Shown here in pieces: positions 1-11,900 of a stretch of DNA of 64,000 bases. The stretch spans positions 13,166,602 to 13,230,601 of the forward strand of contig JAFMSR010000017.1 of the NCBI GenBank assembly GCA_022818135.1, in the 5' to 3' direction. Below the pieces are notes generated by a model that was given only the letters and a program-made list of their open reading frames with translations, ran no database searches and was not told where the DNA came from. Positions within the stretch are counted from its first letter, which is position 1. Each line of letters opens with the position of its first letter. The translations under genes and the position numbers were made by a program. The DNA is from Saxidomus purpurata (Eukaryota > Mollusca > Bivalvia > Venerida > Veneridae).

Positions 1-1088
1 AGGCCTTGTGGTTTCAGAGAAGAAGATTTTTAAAGTTTTTACTATATATTCCTATGCAAAACTAAGTGACCCCGGTGCGGGGTCAATTTTGACCCAGGGG
101 TCATAATTTGAACAATATTGGTAGAGGTCCACTAGCCAATGCTACATGCTAAATATCTAAGCTCTAGGCCTTGTGGTTTCAGAGAAAAGATTTTAAACTT
201 TTTCCTATATAAACCTATGTTAAACTAAGTGACCCCTGTAAGGGGTCAATTTTGACCCGGGGTAATAATTTTAACAATCTTGGTAGAGGTCCACTAGCCA
301 ATGCTACATGCCAAATATCTAAGCTCTAGGCCTTGTGGTTTCAGAGAAGAAGATTTTTAAAAGTTTTCCTATATATGCCTATGCAAAACTAAGTGACCCC
401 CGCTGGGGTCCATTTTGATCCGCGGGTCATAATTTGAACAATATTGGTAGCGGTCCACTAGCCAATGCTACATGCTAAATATCTAAGCTCCAGGCCTTGT
501 GGTTTCAGAGAAGAAGATTTTTAAAGTTTTTCCTATATAAGCCTATGCAAAACTAAGTGACCACCCCCGCAAGGGGTCAATTTTGACCCGGGGGTCATAA
601 TTTGAACAATCTTGGTAGAGGTCCACTAGACAATGCTACATGCCAAATATCTAAGCTCTAGGCCTTGTGGTTTCAGAGAAGAAGATTTTTGAAGTTTTTC
701 CTATATATGCCTATGCAAAAACTAAGGGCCCACCCGCGCGGGGTCAATTTTGCCCCGGGGGTCATAATTTGAACAATCTTGGTAGAGGTCCACTAGACAA
801 TGCTACATGCCAAATATCTAAGCTCTAGGCCTTGTGGTTTCAGAGGAGAAGATTTTTAAAGATTTTCCTATTTGTTGCCATAGCAACCAGAGTTCTGCAT
901 GGAATGGAATTCTTTGAACAATTTTGGTAGAGCTTCATGCAAGGAACATTCCTGCATAGTTTTATCAACATTGGCCTAGAGGTTTCAGAGGAGATGTCAT
1001 TTGAATCAAAATGTTGACGGACGACGGACGGACGACGGACAATCATCGATCAGAAAAGCTCACCCTGGCGTAGCCAGGTGAGCTAAAA
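1..1088. repeat. Tandem-core repeat element, 162-168-bp units, truncated by window start
   Basis: AGGCCTTGTGGTTTCAG begins units at 1, 166, 328, 492, 660 and 827. Each unit includes a GTGACCCC...GGGGTCAATTTTGACCC GC-rich hairpin-like stretch. A non-repeated tail with GACGGACGACGGACGG and the hairpin GCTCACCCTGGCGTAGCCAGGTGAGC closes the element. A decayed relative lies at 39779-41853. Confidence 0.9.
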
Positions 1089-1787
1089 ACACTTAAATTT
1101 ATGCCAGTCTACATCGTCTACTACTTATTCGTATCTACATTATAAAAGAAATTCCGATTGCCTTTAATTGCTCATGTACCAAGGTGTTAAAAACATGCAG
1201 AATTTAACAATGCCGGTAGGGCTGGGTTTGCCAGCAAAACTGATATTGCAATATTTTACTTGATATTGTGATGTATTGCAAAGCATTTGTTTCACAAAGA
1301 AAGTCAGAAAACCAAATAAAAAACTCATATCTACGGTACCGGTAAACATATACCATAATACATTCCAGTACCAAGCCTCGTCACAGCATTTCAAGCTACA
1401 TTAAACTTAATGTTACAAAATGTAATTCTGAGAATTATTGGCCAGATATACCGTTCAGATTTGTTGTGAGTTAGATTCCTTGTTTAAGTATACATACGGT
1501 AATCTAACCAAAGAACATGAATATGTGTGGAATCCCTGTTGCTGTCATTTCAAAAATTACAAGCAAGGACTTGAAGGAGAGGACTTAAATTATCATGTAT
1601 TCTGCTATAGCTAGTTTGCATATAGATCTACTAGTTCTGGTAGTTCATGTTTTAATATTTGGTAAATAACTGTGATTTAAGGAAGATACAGTTTCTAATT
1701 CATATGTTCAGCTAAGTGGCCGCATTCAATTATATGGACAGATTATTACTGTTGGTGTCACATAAAGGTGTATACATTTTTGTAATT

Positions 1788-1974
1788 TTCAAATAGTCAC
1801 TCTTTGATCTTTAGAAGCTCTATATTTTGTTTGTTTAAATCCTCCTTTTATATACATTGATCTACATAATTATAAAATATGCCGTTTTATTATGTACACA
1901 GTCATCTTTATAAGAAACAGAAGGATTTAAACAAACAAAATCTGGAGCTTAGATCAAAGAGTGACTATTTGAAA
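1788..1974. repeat. Inverted repeat (MITE-like hairpin), arms about 55 bp
   Basis: CAAATAGTCACTCTTTGATC in the left arm is mirrored by GATCAAAGAGTGACTATTTG in the right arm; both arms run to a TTTGTTTGTTTAAATCCT / AGGATTTAAACAAACAAA inner end with a loop of about 78 bp. Confidence 0.85.
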
Positions 1975-2180
1975 GAGAAGTAATGGGTTACTTCCCTTAT
2001 ACTGTAAAGTTCCAAGTTGGGAAACAGAAACTTTTTTCTTTCAGCAATATATATGACTGTATTTTGTTCTTTGTAAATAAAAGGTCAGGAAATCCAAGTG
2101 ACACAAGAAAATCTTAGCACTTCAGTTTTTGGTGAATGGATACTGATTAATGAAGGAGCACATTACAAAATACTCTGTCC

Positions 2181-2285
2181 TTTATATAAAGTTTCATCAT
2201 TATTCTTTAAGAAATTCCAAATCATAAACTAAGTTTATATAAAGTTTCATCATTATTCTTTAAGAAATTCCAAATCATAAACTAA
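2181..2285. repeat. Tandem duplication of a 53-bp unit
   Basis: Two essentially identical copies starting TTTATATAAAGTTTCATCAT at 2181 and 2234. Near-perfect identity suggests a recent slippage or duplication event. Confidence 0.92.
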
Positions 2286-3523
2286 AACTATCATTCAATA
2301 TTGAAAGCACAATTTATTAAATTCACGTTGACATCTATCTTCATATACTTGCAGATATAATACCTATTCTTGGCTTCGCTGTGATGTCATACTGACCAGT
2401 TGATCAAACAGATTATTAGGCCGCATTCATTTCTTCATTCGGACGGTAAAAGGTGAAAACTCTGTCTTAACCGTAGACTCATATGCAAGTTTAAAATTTA
2501 TTTCAAATGAAACAAAAAGCTTTTAACAACAAAGAATTATTATAAAAACAATCTGCTAGTTACAAGCTAATGGTAGATCATCGTCTTCTTTCATTTCTAT
2601 TCTTGGTTATGGTACATTTCAAAATTAAAATGTATAGAGACCAGTGATGACAGCCGAGGAATCACCTTTCCCAAATGTAAATAATTAATCAGTACCTGGA
2701 TGTTCGAAGCTGAGGACTGTGTTATATTAGGACTCAGCCGAGAGTTACCATGAACTTGGCAAAAAATGCTTTAAACTTCTGCCAGTTTGTTTCTACCACA
2801 ATAGTTTTAAAGTCGTCGGTGAGTTTATCTTTTTCTGAACATTTTAATATAATATTTGTAGTGGTGCTTTTGTTAAATGTATGCTATGGAGGTCATTTCC
2901 AGACCATATGTCATCAAATTATCATTCAATCTCAAATAATTGGCAAAATTTGATTTCTGTTTGTTTGCCAAAAATGAACACAAATCCTTGGAATAACATA
3001 TTTTTATGATAATTTTGACATAGGAAAGTATTTAAAAAACATCGCAAATGATAAAGAAACTTATGCATCAGTATTTTATGATCAATCACAGTAATTAGTA
3101 TATCCCGTAATCGGTACAAATGTAACTACGTTAGCTAATGAGCGTTTTGTAACACAGATGAAAATATATACGCACGATTAAAATTATTTACGCATGGAAG
3201 ATAGAAATAAAACTATAATTATTTTCAAAAGATCCGCAAAGAGACCCTAAACACTTGCATGCTTTCTTATTCTAGAAAATGTTTGTGATATTTACCCAAA
3301 ACAATCGTTTCACACCCTTTCCTTTAGTCAGCATCTTTTTTCTCAGCCAAGCGTCCAACTGACCAATGTAAGTTGCTGAAGCAATTTCATTGGATATTGA
3401 TAAAGCTATTATTTGGCGGGGAAATTGATGCGCGGAAACTTTTTAAAACAAGTTTAACAAGTGGAAATAGTTTTACTACAGTCGGCAAAGCCAACACCAA
3501 ACAATGTCATAATTCACCTAAAA

Positions 3524-4100
3524 CAGTGTGGGGTAACACGTGACCATAAATGGTACCCAACACGTACAAAATGGCGGTCACACGCTACATTTTTCATGAA
3601 TAATCAAGGTATGTACAATTTACAATAAACATTAGATTGTCTGGTATAGCCGATGCTCAGCAGCACTAAAAGCGCTTTCCAACAAGCTATATATCAATGT
3701 TGTGGCTGCTCTGGTTCTTTATATCACTTCGAGGTTTTGAGCGAAGCGAGACGTTTTCTTCTTCAAATACCGTGGTACCTAACACGTAATGCTGCTTTTT
3801 TGTAAGAAAAAACGATTTCTATCGGTTCAAAGTCCACATTTTGTCATTTTTTATTTACTGTGGTCAAAATTATTATATACGCGATATAATTCTTCCAGAT
3901 CGATGCAGACACATTCAAGAAATATCATAGAATACAAAAATGATACGTAACACTTGCATGGTACAAAACACGTGCGACTTGACAAATACTTTACTGTTAG
4001 ATTCTAAGGAAATAGTTCTTCGCGATTCTCCCAATTCTAATACTTTGATGTTAGATCTGAAACGTTTTAAATCATTTCTTTGAGTCGGAAGTGTAAATAA
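3524..4100 (+). repeat. Left terminal inverted repeat of the 4.0-kb element
   Basis: Contains a plus-strand ORF from ATG at about 3940 beginning MIRNTCMVQNTCDLTNTL, ending with a stop after FKSFL. The right arm holds the same frame with substitutions and no stop at that point. Confidence 0.88.
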
Positions 4101-6322
4101 ACAATGTGAGTTTCATTCTGATATTAAACGTATATTCCAAGGCATTTTGATTTAAATGTTCTCGCTAGAATCTCTTAAGTATGATATACATGTACAAGTA
4201 TACTTGATTTATTTTCCTACATAATGTTGATAAAATGGTGCATATTATCTTCAGAGTAGAAAATTGGATATTTCCTATATGCATACGTGTTTTAAGTCAT
4301 GTAAAGATCATTGATATAATTATATTTTTGCAAATAATACCACATAGAAAACAATGTTATTCTAGTCAGTGATTTTTCGTGTAAAATCATACATCCCTTT
4401 GTTTTCCTTCAATCAACCAGTATCTGGAGGGGTAAGCCAGGACATTCGTTATATTTCAGGTCATTTGCTTACACAACGAATATATCAACTGCATATTGAC
4501 AGACTGATGTACATATTGTTGAACATCAGGACCGTGTACAAATGTATGCGACTTCTGTTTGTCTGAAGGATTATCAATATCGGCCAATATAGAAAGGAGG
4601 TAAGTAACTAATTATAGACTATAGCTGACTTTTTATTCTCTATCTTAAAGCAGTTGTTCTGTTAATTTTATCATGATTAAAAATACCAAAGTTCGATATT
4701 TGTTTGACGCAAAGTTGTGCCCTGGGACGACGCCTATTTTTGACTTGTGTTTTAAATGTTAAGGTTCTGTCCTAGACATACAAACGTATAAACCCCACTT
4801 TCTTACGACAGATACTTTAGGATCATTTATGAATTTAAATTTGTATAAAAAAGGTTTAAATCTAGCCTAGTATTTCAGTTCTTGTCAGAGGAGCGATGCA
4901 GAGCTTACACAGTAATCTTACTTCTGTTGCAACATCGATTCTGTACAAAGGACTTAAATAAAACATTCAATTTAAAGTTATAAATGCAATCAAAGTACTA
5001 TAAAATTTAACATTTCAGAAATCACATCTTTGATACAGAAGAACGCAAAAGACTGCCGGGCAGAAGGAGGGATGGACTGTCAGTACTAAGAGAAATGCAA
5101 CTCAGAAGGGTGCTCTTGGTGTTAGGTGGGAAAAAGCTCGAACGATTACTTCCCAAATGTTACCGTCAAAAAGAATGGGAATAGAAGAATTGGTTTAATG
5201 GAGGGACATATATCAATATTCTTCAGTTTAATAACATTTTCAAGGAAATAGGTTGTAATTTCAACGATGACAATAAAACATAGAACGAGCTAATATGAGC
5301 ATGTGTCAGCTTGAGCTTTAAATCAATATCCATTTTGGTCATCCTCCGTTCTTACTTTTCAGAGTTCTTGGTACAGATATTTCTGCAATTCTATGTACAT
5401 TGATCAAGGAAAACAGACTAATTTATAAGTTTGATTTGTTTTTATTAAATACTACAATTATTGAAAACCGTATATAATCACAGTATAATCACAGTACAAT
5501 TACATTACCATCACAGCTTCTTTTATTGAAAAGCGCTGGATCAGTAGCTAGTAACACACATTATAAATGGATGACTAGAACGGCTACCTGGCCTGATAGT
5601 ATTATGCAGAAACTTGGCAAAACTTTAATAAAACTGTTATGAAATATATCTGAAAAAAAACCCACTGAACCCTGATATATAAATGACTGCCTGCCACGAG
5701 GACATAATAAATATTGTGATTATTTTAAAGAAAATATGAAAAAGATATGAGTCACTTAAACACAGCAAATTATTTCATGACTGAATACTCACAAAGGGTG
5801 ATTCACTATTCACTCGGACTGATTTTGAAATTATCAGAAGCATTTAAAAAGTATTCAAAAGTGTTGTAAGTTGTAACACATACAAACATAAAGTTCTCAA
5901 TTATTGTTTTATATAAAGAAACAATTCGTATAAGAACACCATCAAAGATCTCTAAATTACTGAAAACTACTTCGAGCATACATGCAAATGAAATGCACCC
6001 CAGAGCAGTTTGTACATAAGACTGTTAAAAACAACGAGCCATAACTGAGAGTGAAATAGTACTGCGAACCATGCGTACTGAATGTAATACTGTGCTACGT
6101 TTTAATATATCATTTGAAGTTTAACAAACATTTCAGTCCAGTGGTTTGTAAATAAATGCGTACTGTTTAGTTTATAAAAGCAAAGGGTCAAACATATTCC
6201 AACCAATCTCTGCTGACAGTATGCATTATATTCATCCTTATAGATTACTGTAAAGTTTCATTTTAAATCCAGCTATAGTTTTGGAGATTAAGCGTGTACA
6301 TGACTGTTCACATTAACATACG

Positions 6323-6358
6323 GACGGACGGACGGACGGACAGGCAGGCAGGCAGGCT
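6323..6358. repeat. (GGAC)n/(GGCA)n microsatellite
   Basis: Consecutive GGAC units pass directly into GGCA units at the edge of the zinc-finger fragment. Confidence 0.9.
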
Positions 6359-6362
6359 GAAT

Positions 6363-6497
6363 ACCATCTTTACTATAAAAAGAATATCCACAGCACTTAT
6401 ACGTAGCTCTACTTGTATGTCTCCTCTCATGGTCCGACAATCCCGGTCTGCTTTTGAATGATTTCCCTCGTTCTTTACAGAGGTTGGTTTTCTCCAT
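6363..6497 (-). pseudogene. Degenerate C2H2 zinc-finger fragment
   Basis: The minus strand reads LCKERGKSFKSRPGLSDHER then RHTSRATYKC. This fits C..CGK.F.....L..H...H with the second cysteine replaced by Arg, followed by a decayed TGEKPYKC-type linker. The frame then runs into a GGAC/GGCA microsatellite. Best explained as a captured or decayed zinc-finger exon inside the 4.0-kb element; an acceptor-like TTTTAG precedes it. Confidence 0.6.
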
Positions 6498-6987
6498 TCT
6501 TAATCTTACCTAAAATAAAGAAAAGGGAAGCACTGCATAATCAGCGTTTTATGCATTTTTACACTTATATTGTGGTAAATTTTGACTGGTAAAACTTATA
6601 TGAATTTAAATAAGAATGTTTCATCAACGATTGAAAACATTACGTAACGGCGTAACGGTTTAAATGGGATTTATATGTGCACAAATGCATGTAAATTTGA
6701 TAACACCATAACTCATTCAAAGCTTCAGAACTGTTTAATTTAGAAAAAAGAAAATTTACATATCTGCAGAATATGCTTTATTCATATGGAAAAAAATCGA
6801 ACGAAATATATTATTGTTAGAAAACAAAGATAGAATAAGAATAATTGCTATAGATCTAACTATTTCTCCAAATGAAGCAGAAACGTATTGAAATATAGAC
6901 CATACTACGGCTTAGCTGATGATTCTAGTGAACACATCAAGATCAGAGGATACTGGTATTATCAATGTAAACTGGTACTCGCCTTGA

Positions 6988-7564
6988 TTATTTACACTTC
7001 CGACTCGAAGAAATGATTTAAAACATTTCAGATCTAACATCAAAGTATTAGAATTGGGAGAATCGCGAAGAACTGTTCCCTTAGAATCTTGCAGTAAAGT
7101 ATTTGTCAAGTCGCACGTGTTTTGTACCATGCAAGTGTTACGTATCATTTTTGCATTCTATGATATTTCTTGAATGTGTCTGCATCGATCTGGAAGAATT
7201 ATATCGCGTATATAATAATTTTGACCACAGTAAATAAAAAATGACAAAATGTGGACTTTGAACCGATAGAAATCGTTTTTTCTTACAAAAAAGCAGCATT
7301 ACGTGTTAGGTACCACGGTATTTGAAGAAGAAAACGTCTCGCTTCGCTCAAAACCTCGAAGTGATATAAAGAACCAGAGCAGCCACAACATTGATATATA
7401 GCTTGTTGGAAAGCGCTTTTAGTGCTGCTGAGCATCGGCTATACCAGACAGTCTAATGTTTATTGTAAATTGTACATACCTTGATTATTCATGAAAAATG
7501 TAGCGTGTGACCGCCATTTTGTACGTGTTGGGTACCATTTATGGTCACGTGTTACCCCACACTG
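6988..7564 (-). repeat. Right terminal inverted repeat of the 4.0-kb element
   Basis: Inverted partner of 3524-4100. The ORF on its minus strand (7148 down to 6912) starts MIRNTCMVQNTCDLTNTL and reads out of the repeat into interior sequence. Confidence 0.88.
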
Positions 7565-7569
7565 TAAAA

Positions 7570-8235
7570 GGAGTCCAACGTCTAATGAAAAAAAATGTTC
7601 TGTTGTTTAAACTGAAAATAATTTTAACACTGAACACATCCGATTTCTCAGGAATATCGTAGATTCTAGGCCTAAACAAGGTCTTTTAAATACTATTTGA
7701 AAGACCTTGGCCTAAAGAAAACATTAAGCACTTTTGCTTATCGAAAAATGATAAAAAATTAGCCTTTTCTGCTCTATAGTTCACAGGTTGTACAAAACCT
7801 ATGAACTGCCAGACTGAGTTATGCCTCCCGGACAGGAGAACTTTGTGACAGTTTGGCACTCTTGATGAAAACTCATTTTAGGTATAAGCAGGGGTGTGCC
7901 TTGGCCTAAATGAGAGATACGCACTTTGCTAAGGGGAACAGTTCGTACCATGTATATGCCTTGAACGAGGATGGCGTACCATAAGCACATATAACTAACG
8001 AGCATGCTAGGGGGGTCCGGGGGCATCCTCCCCCGATTTATTTTGTTGTTAAAATGGCGTAGATGCAATGCGGAGGTCATTTGGACAAAACTACAGTCAA
8101 CATATAACAGTTTACTAACTTGTTTAAACACAGAATGTCTGAAATATTTACATACATGTACACGACTGGCTGGAAACCCATTTTATTTTTTTGAAAGAAG
8201 AAATGTGACATGAACAGCATAACAGATTAAGAGTC
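7570..8235. other. Noncoding DNA before the first gap
   Basis: No WDR35 exon found. A G-rich stretch near 8008-8035 (GGGGGGTCCGGGGGCATCC) resembles sequence found in decayed DNA transposons, but no transposase frame survives. Confidence 0.45.
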
Positions 8236-8735
8236 NNNNNNNNNNNNNNNNNNNNNNNNNNNNNNNNNNNNNNNNNNNNNNNNNNNNNNNNNNNNNNNNN
8301 NNNNNNNNNNNNNNNNNNNNNNNNNNNNNNNNNNNNNNNNNNNNNNNNNNNNNNNNNNNNNNNNNNNNNNNNNNNNNNNNNNNNNNNNNNNNNNNNNNNN
8401 NNNNNNNNNNNNNNNNNNNNNNNNNNNNNNNNNNNNNNNNNNNNNNNNNNNNNNNNNNNNNNNNNNNNNNNNNNNNNNNNNNNNNNNNNNNNNNNNNNNN
8501 NNNNNNNNNNNNNNNNNNNNNNNNNNNNNNNNNNNNNNNNNNNNNNNNNNNNNNNNNNNNNNNNNNNNNNNNNNNNNNNNNNNNNNNNNNNNNNNNNNNN
8601 NNNNNNNNNNNNNNNNNNNNNNNNNNNNNNNNNNNNNNNNNNNNNNNNNNNNNNNNNNNNNNNNNNNNNNNNNNNNNNNNNNNNNNNNNNNNNNNNNNNN
8701 NNNNNNNNNNNNNNNNNNNNNNNNNNNNNNNNNNN
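8236..8735. other. Assembly gap, 500 N
   Basis: Exactly 500 N, a standard placeholder length, so the true gap size is unknown. It falls directly after the last visible WDR35 exon and may hide one or more further exons. Confidence 0.99.
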
Positions 8736-8877
8736 TTAATTATAATTTCAAAATTTGCTTTAAACTTTCAGCCAGATTTACAACTTAAAAACATATCAAA
8801 AACTTACATCACTTTGTGTGAACTTCCATTAAAAGTGGTATTTTACTGAATTGAAGCCAAGCTAACACTGTACAAAC

Positions 8878-8940
8878 CTTTATGAAAGCATCCACAGCCT
8901 GGGTGCACATACCAACTGTCATAAACATGGACGCAATATC
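8878..8940 (-). CDS. WDR35: WDR35 exon 23 (residues 848-868), last visible exon
   Basis: Encodes [20 protein letters not shown] then K, matching [21 protein letters not shown] of vertebrates (21 residues in all). Acceptor TCTACAG, donor GTTTGT, phase 0. The next expected exon (CSQPKAAVD-like) was not found down to position 1. Confidence 0.94.
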
Positions 8941-11900
8941 CTGTAGAGTAGGAAACCATACACAATATACATGTACTTATAAAATGTTCAATTGACCCTG
9001 TGTCAGTGATCACCTCAAATTAAAGTCACAGGATCACTTTGAATTTACTGATATAGTAACATAAATTTACTGATAGGATAATGATAAAATCATGTTCTGT
9101 TCACTCTAAAACAATGTTGACATATGCCTTCCTTCCACTTCAAATTGTTTCTTCAAGAAAAAGAGCTGCCAGAAAGCCTTTATTATTTTTTTTGCAATAT
9201 CATCAAAAAAAAAATACTGCGCTATTTTTGTAATATGTACTTATCGATTTAAAAAGCAAAGTTAGGAATGTTTTGGGTACAAAAAATAAAGGTCATTTCT
9301 GTCAGTAAGACATCTTCCTTGTAATTTGAGAGCTACTTTAAGCAGCCCATACTAATGTGTCCTAGTGTGGCATGTTTATATTCTACACATTTGTATTAAG
9401 CAGTCACCTCCTATAAGTTGTCACTTAGGATGCCCTTCCCTTGATGCTTAACACAGTTGGCTGGACTGCACTGTACTGTATCACAAACAGGGAATACACC
9501 CACAAAACTTTAACTCACATATTTCTGCCAGTTTGAGAAAAGATTTCTTAAATTCCTTGCCTTACAACAAAACCTATTACAGTGTTAAATTGTAAATTTC
9601 TTCAAAAATTATTCAATGTCATATTCTTTGTTCTTCAATACAATACAATTATTTTTTCATTATATGACTAACCGACAGTTTTTATTGTATTGTATTGTAT
9701 TGTATTGTATTGTATTGTTTTGTATTGTATTGTAGCATATTGTATTGTTCAGAAAGGCCATGAAAACCATCTTATCAGTCACATTCACAACAAATACAAT
9801 GAAAGAAGTAAATGAGGAAAACTGAGCATACCGGAAAAAGTTTATGGTTTTCTGGTAGACTGGTGACCATCTTCTCTAATCCAGCATAGTCCTCGAGAAT
9901 ATAGTAACACTCTGCCAGTCGTTCCTGATTCCGACCCTGAACATAGTATGTCACCGCTTGCTGCCTGTAAAACGTAAAACATCAACTTGTTTACACATAC
10001 TGTCATATCTCTTTAGTCTTAAACTTTTACTGAATCGCCACTTTTAAAATTCTGTTTTCTACACTATTCATGTGTATTAAGTTGTATATTGAACAGCTCA
10101 CCTCAAAACAGACAATATCTTTTTGTCCCCTTTATGTGATAATTGTTTAAAACAGGTTAAATAGTTCTAGATCTTACCTCTGAACATAAACTATGTACAT
10201 GCCAAATTAAACATTTGCTTCAAAAGTAAAAAAGTTTAACTACAAACTTCACCCTCGAGTTTTGAATCATTACAAGTACCATTTTAAAGAAAACAGTTTA
10301 CCTTTATAACATTCCTAGGAAATCAATTTCAAGAGTTCTATCCTACATAAGAAACAGCAAACTTTCTGACATAAAGAGACATGATGGATAGTGGGGCTAC
10401 AACCAATTTACCCTCGCTCATCCCAGAGGTTGCAGGTTCAAGCCCCACTTGGGTCATGACCGTACCTCCCACTATGACACCAGTACTGGTTTTTCCAGGA
10501 AGCAGACTCGAGATTGACTCAATAAGCTGCAAGCTTTCTTCACAATCGAGCTAAAATAAATTAGTATTAACTAAACTAAACTAACCCTCAGTCAGTGACA
10601 GGTATTATAGTAATTACAGATCCTGACCTAAACTACTCAACCGCAGAGGTGGTAAAACTTAACTAAGATTTTAAGACCGTACCACTTCTGTCTGTCTGCA
10701 TAGTAGTCCCCTATAGCATTCCAAGCTTCCTCTAGCTGCAGATCATCTCCCCCTGAACCAGTCTTCAACAACTGTACAACTCTGAACCAGTCTCCAAGTT
10801 TCTTACGCAGGCTCACAGCTAAATCTCTGCAAAAATATCAACTTGTAAGACCCAAAACCTATAAATGTTCATGAATTTGGTGTTAAGATGCTTTTATATT
10901 CTGAGACCAGCTTTGATACAGTATTCATGCATGCCTGAATATGGTTAGTCTTTAATCTAGTATTTTCTAAATAAACTTAAGGGTGTCATGAAAAATCGAC
11001 CTCCACTACCTGGATTCAAACTGGATGTCTCTGAATTATCAGTTCAGCACGCTAATTTCTACACCACGACTGCACCTCAAATCTTTCATGACAAATTACG
11101 TTATATACTTGACATATACACAAGAATGGCGTGTTTTCTCTAGGTACATACGTCAATTCATATTTTTTAGTTATGTTTACAGAACAAGTAAAGACAGTTT
11201 TTTTTTTTTTTATTTGAACTGAGAAATATTTCAGTAGCTAAACAAGATGTATTTCTATTGTTACATATTTTGTATAACTATGATGTAAGATGTATGTTGC
11301 AATACACAAACTATATTAAAGACGACTGACCTCCTGTCCATATCAAGGTATTTCCTCTCCGCTTCTTCAAATCTCCGAAAGTACGCCGCCACTTCAGCTT
11401 GCTTCATGTTCTCATTCTGTAAGTTAATATGTCATATACACGTATCTAGGATGGTGAATCAATGTCTTATAAGTCTTTACTACATATTTTCATTTATTTA
11501 TCACATAGGAGCTTCTAAACCAGACAAATAAGTAAAACTTAAACTTTTTGTTACTTATATAAATCATGAAATATTCGCATGAATTTTATTTTTTGCATTT
11601 TTTTTTCTCAAGACCATCTATTCGCGTATTCATCATTTCTATGATTCAAAATTCACTGCCAATGAAAGATTTCAGGACAAATGTGGGATCAAGTGTTCAT
11701 GAATTACTGGTTACATGAATTGATCTGGAGATGAAAAATCACAAACTTTTTATTTTGCAAATTCAAAGTGATATACAGTACCTCAGATCCTGCATGAAAA
11801 TGGGTGGAGAGAATGGAGACGATAGAATGTATTAAAGCAATAGGAACATATCAAGATCTACTCTGATTTACTTATTCACATGCATTGCAAATTCACCCAT

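Larger units (their letters stand above)
1089..3523. other. Noncoding AT-rich DNA
   Basis: No exon, RNA gene or conserved coding stretch found on either strand. It holds only the hairpin at 1788-1974 and the 53-bp duplication at 2181-2285. It may be intronic or intergenic to the missing 3' part of WDR35. Confidence 0.6.
3519..7569. mobile_element. 4.0-kb DNA transposon-like element with 577-bp terminal inverted repeats and TAAAA target duplication
   Basis: The sequence from CAGTGTGGGGTAACACGTGA at 3524 is repeated in inverted form up to 7564. The arms are 3524-4100 and 6988-7564, nearly identical by eye over 577 bp. TAAAA flanks both outer ends (3519-3523 and 7565-7569), a plausible 5-bp target-site duplication. 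The 2.9-kb interior shows no transposase, only a decayed C2H2 zinc-finger fragment and a GGAC/GGCA microsatellite. Long arms with a non-transposase interior suggest a non-autonomous DNA element; the superfamily is not identified. Insertion lies near or inside the missing 3' region of WDR35. Confidence 0.88.

Noticed and set aside
7799..8131. 110-codon minus-strand ORF
   Set aside because: No recognisable domain; contains the G-rich GGGTCCGGGGGCATCC stretch seen in decayed repeats, so it is probably a repeat by-product.
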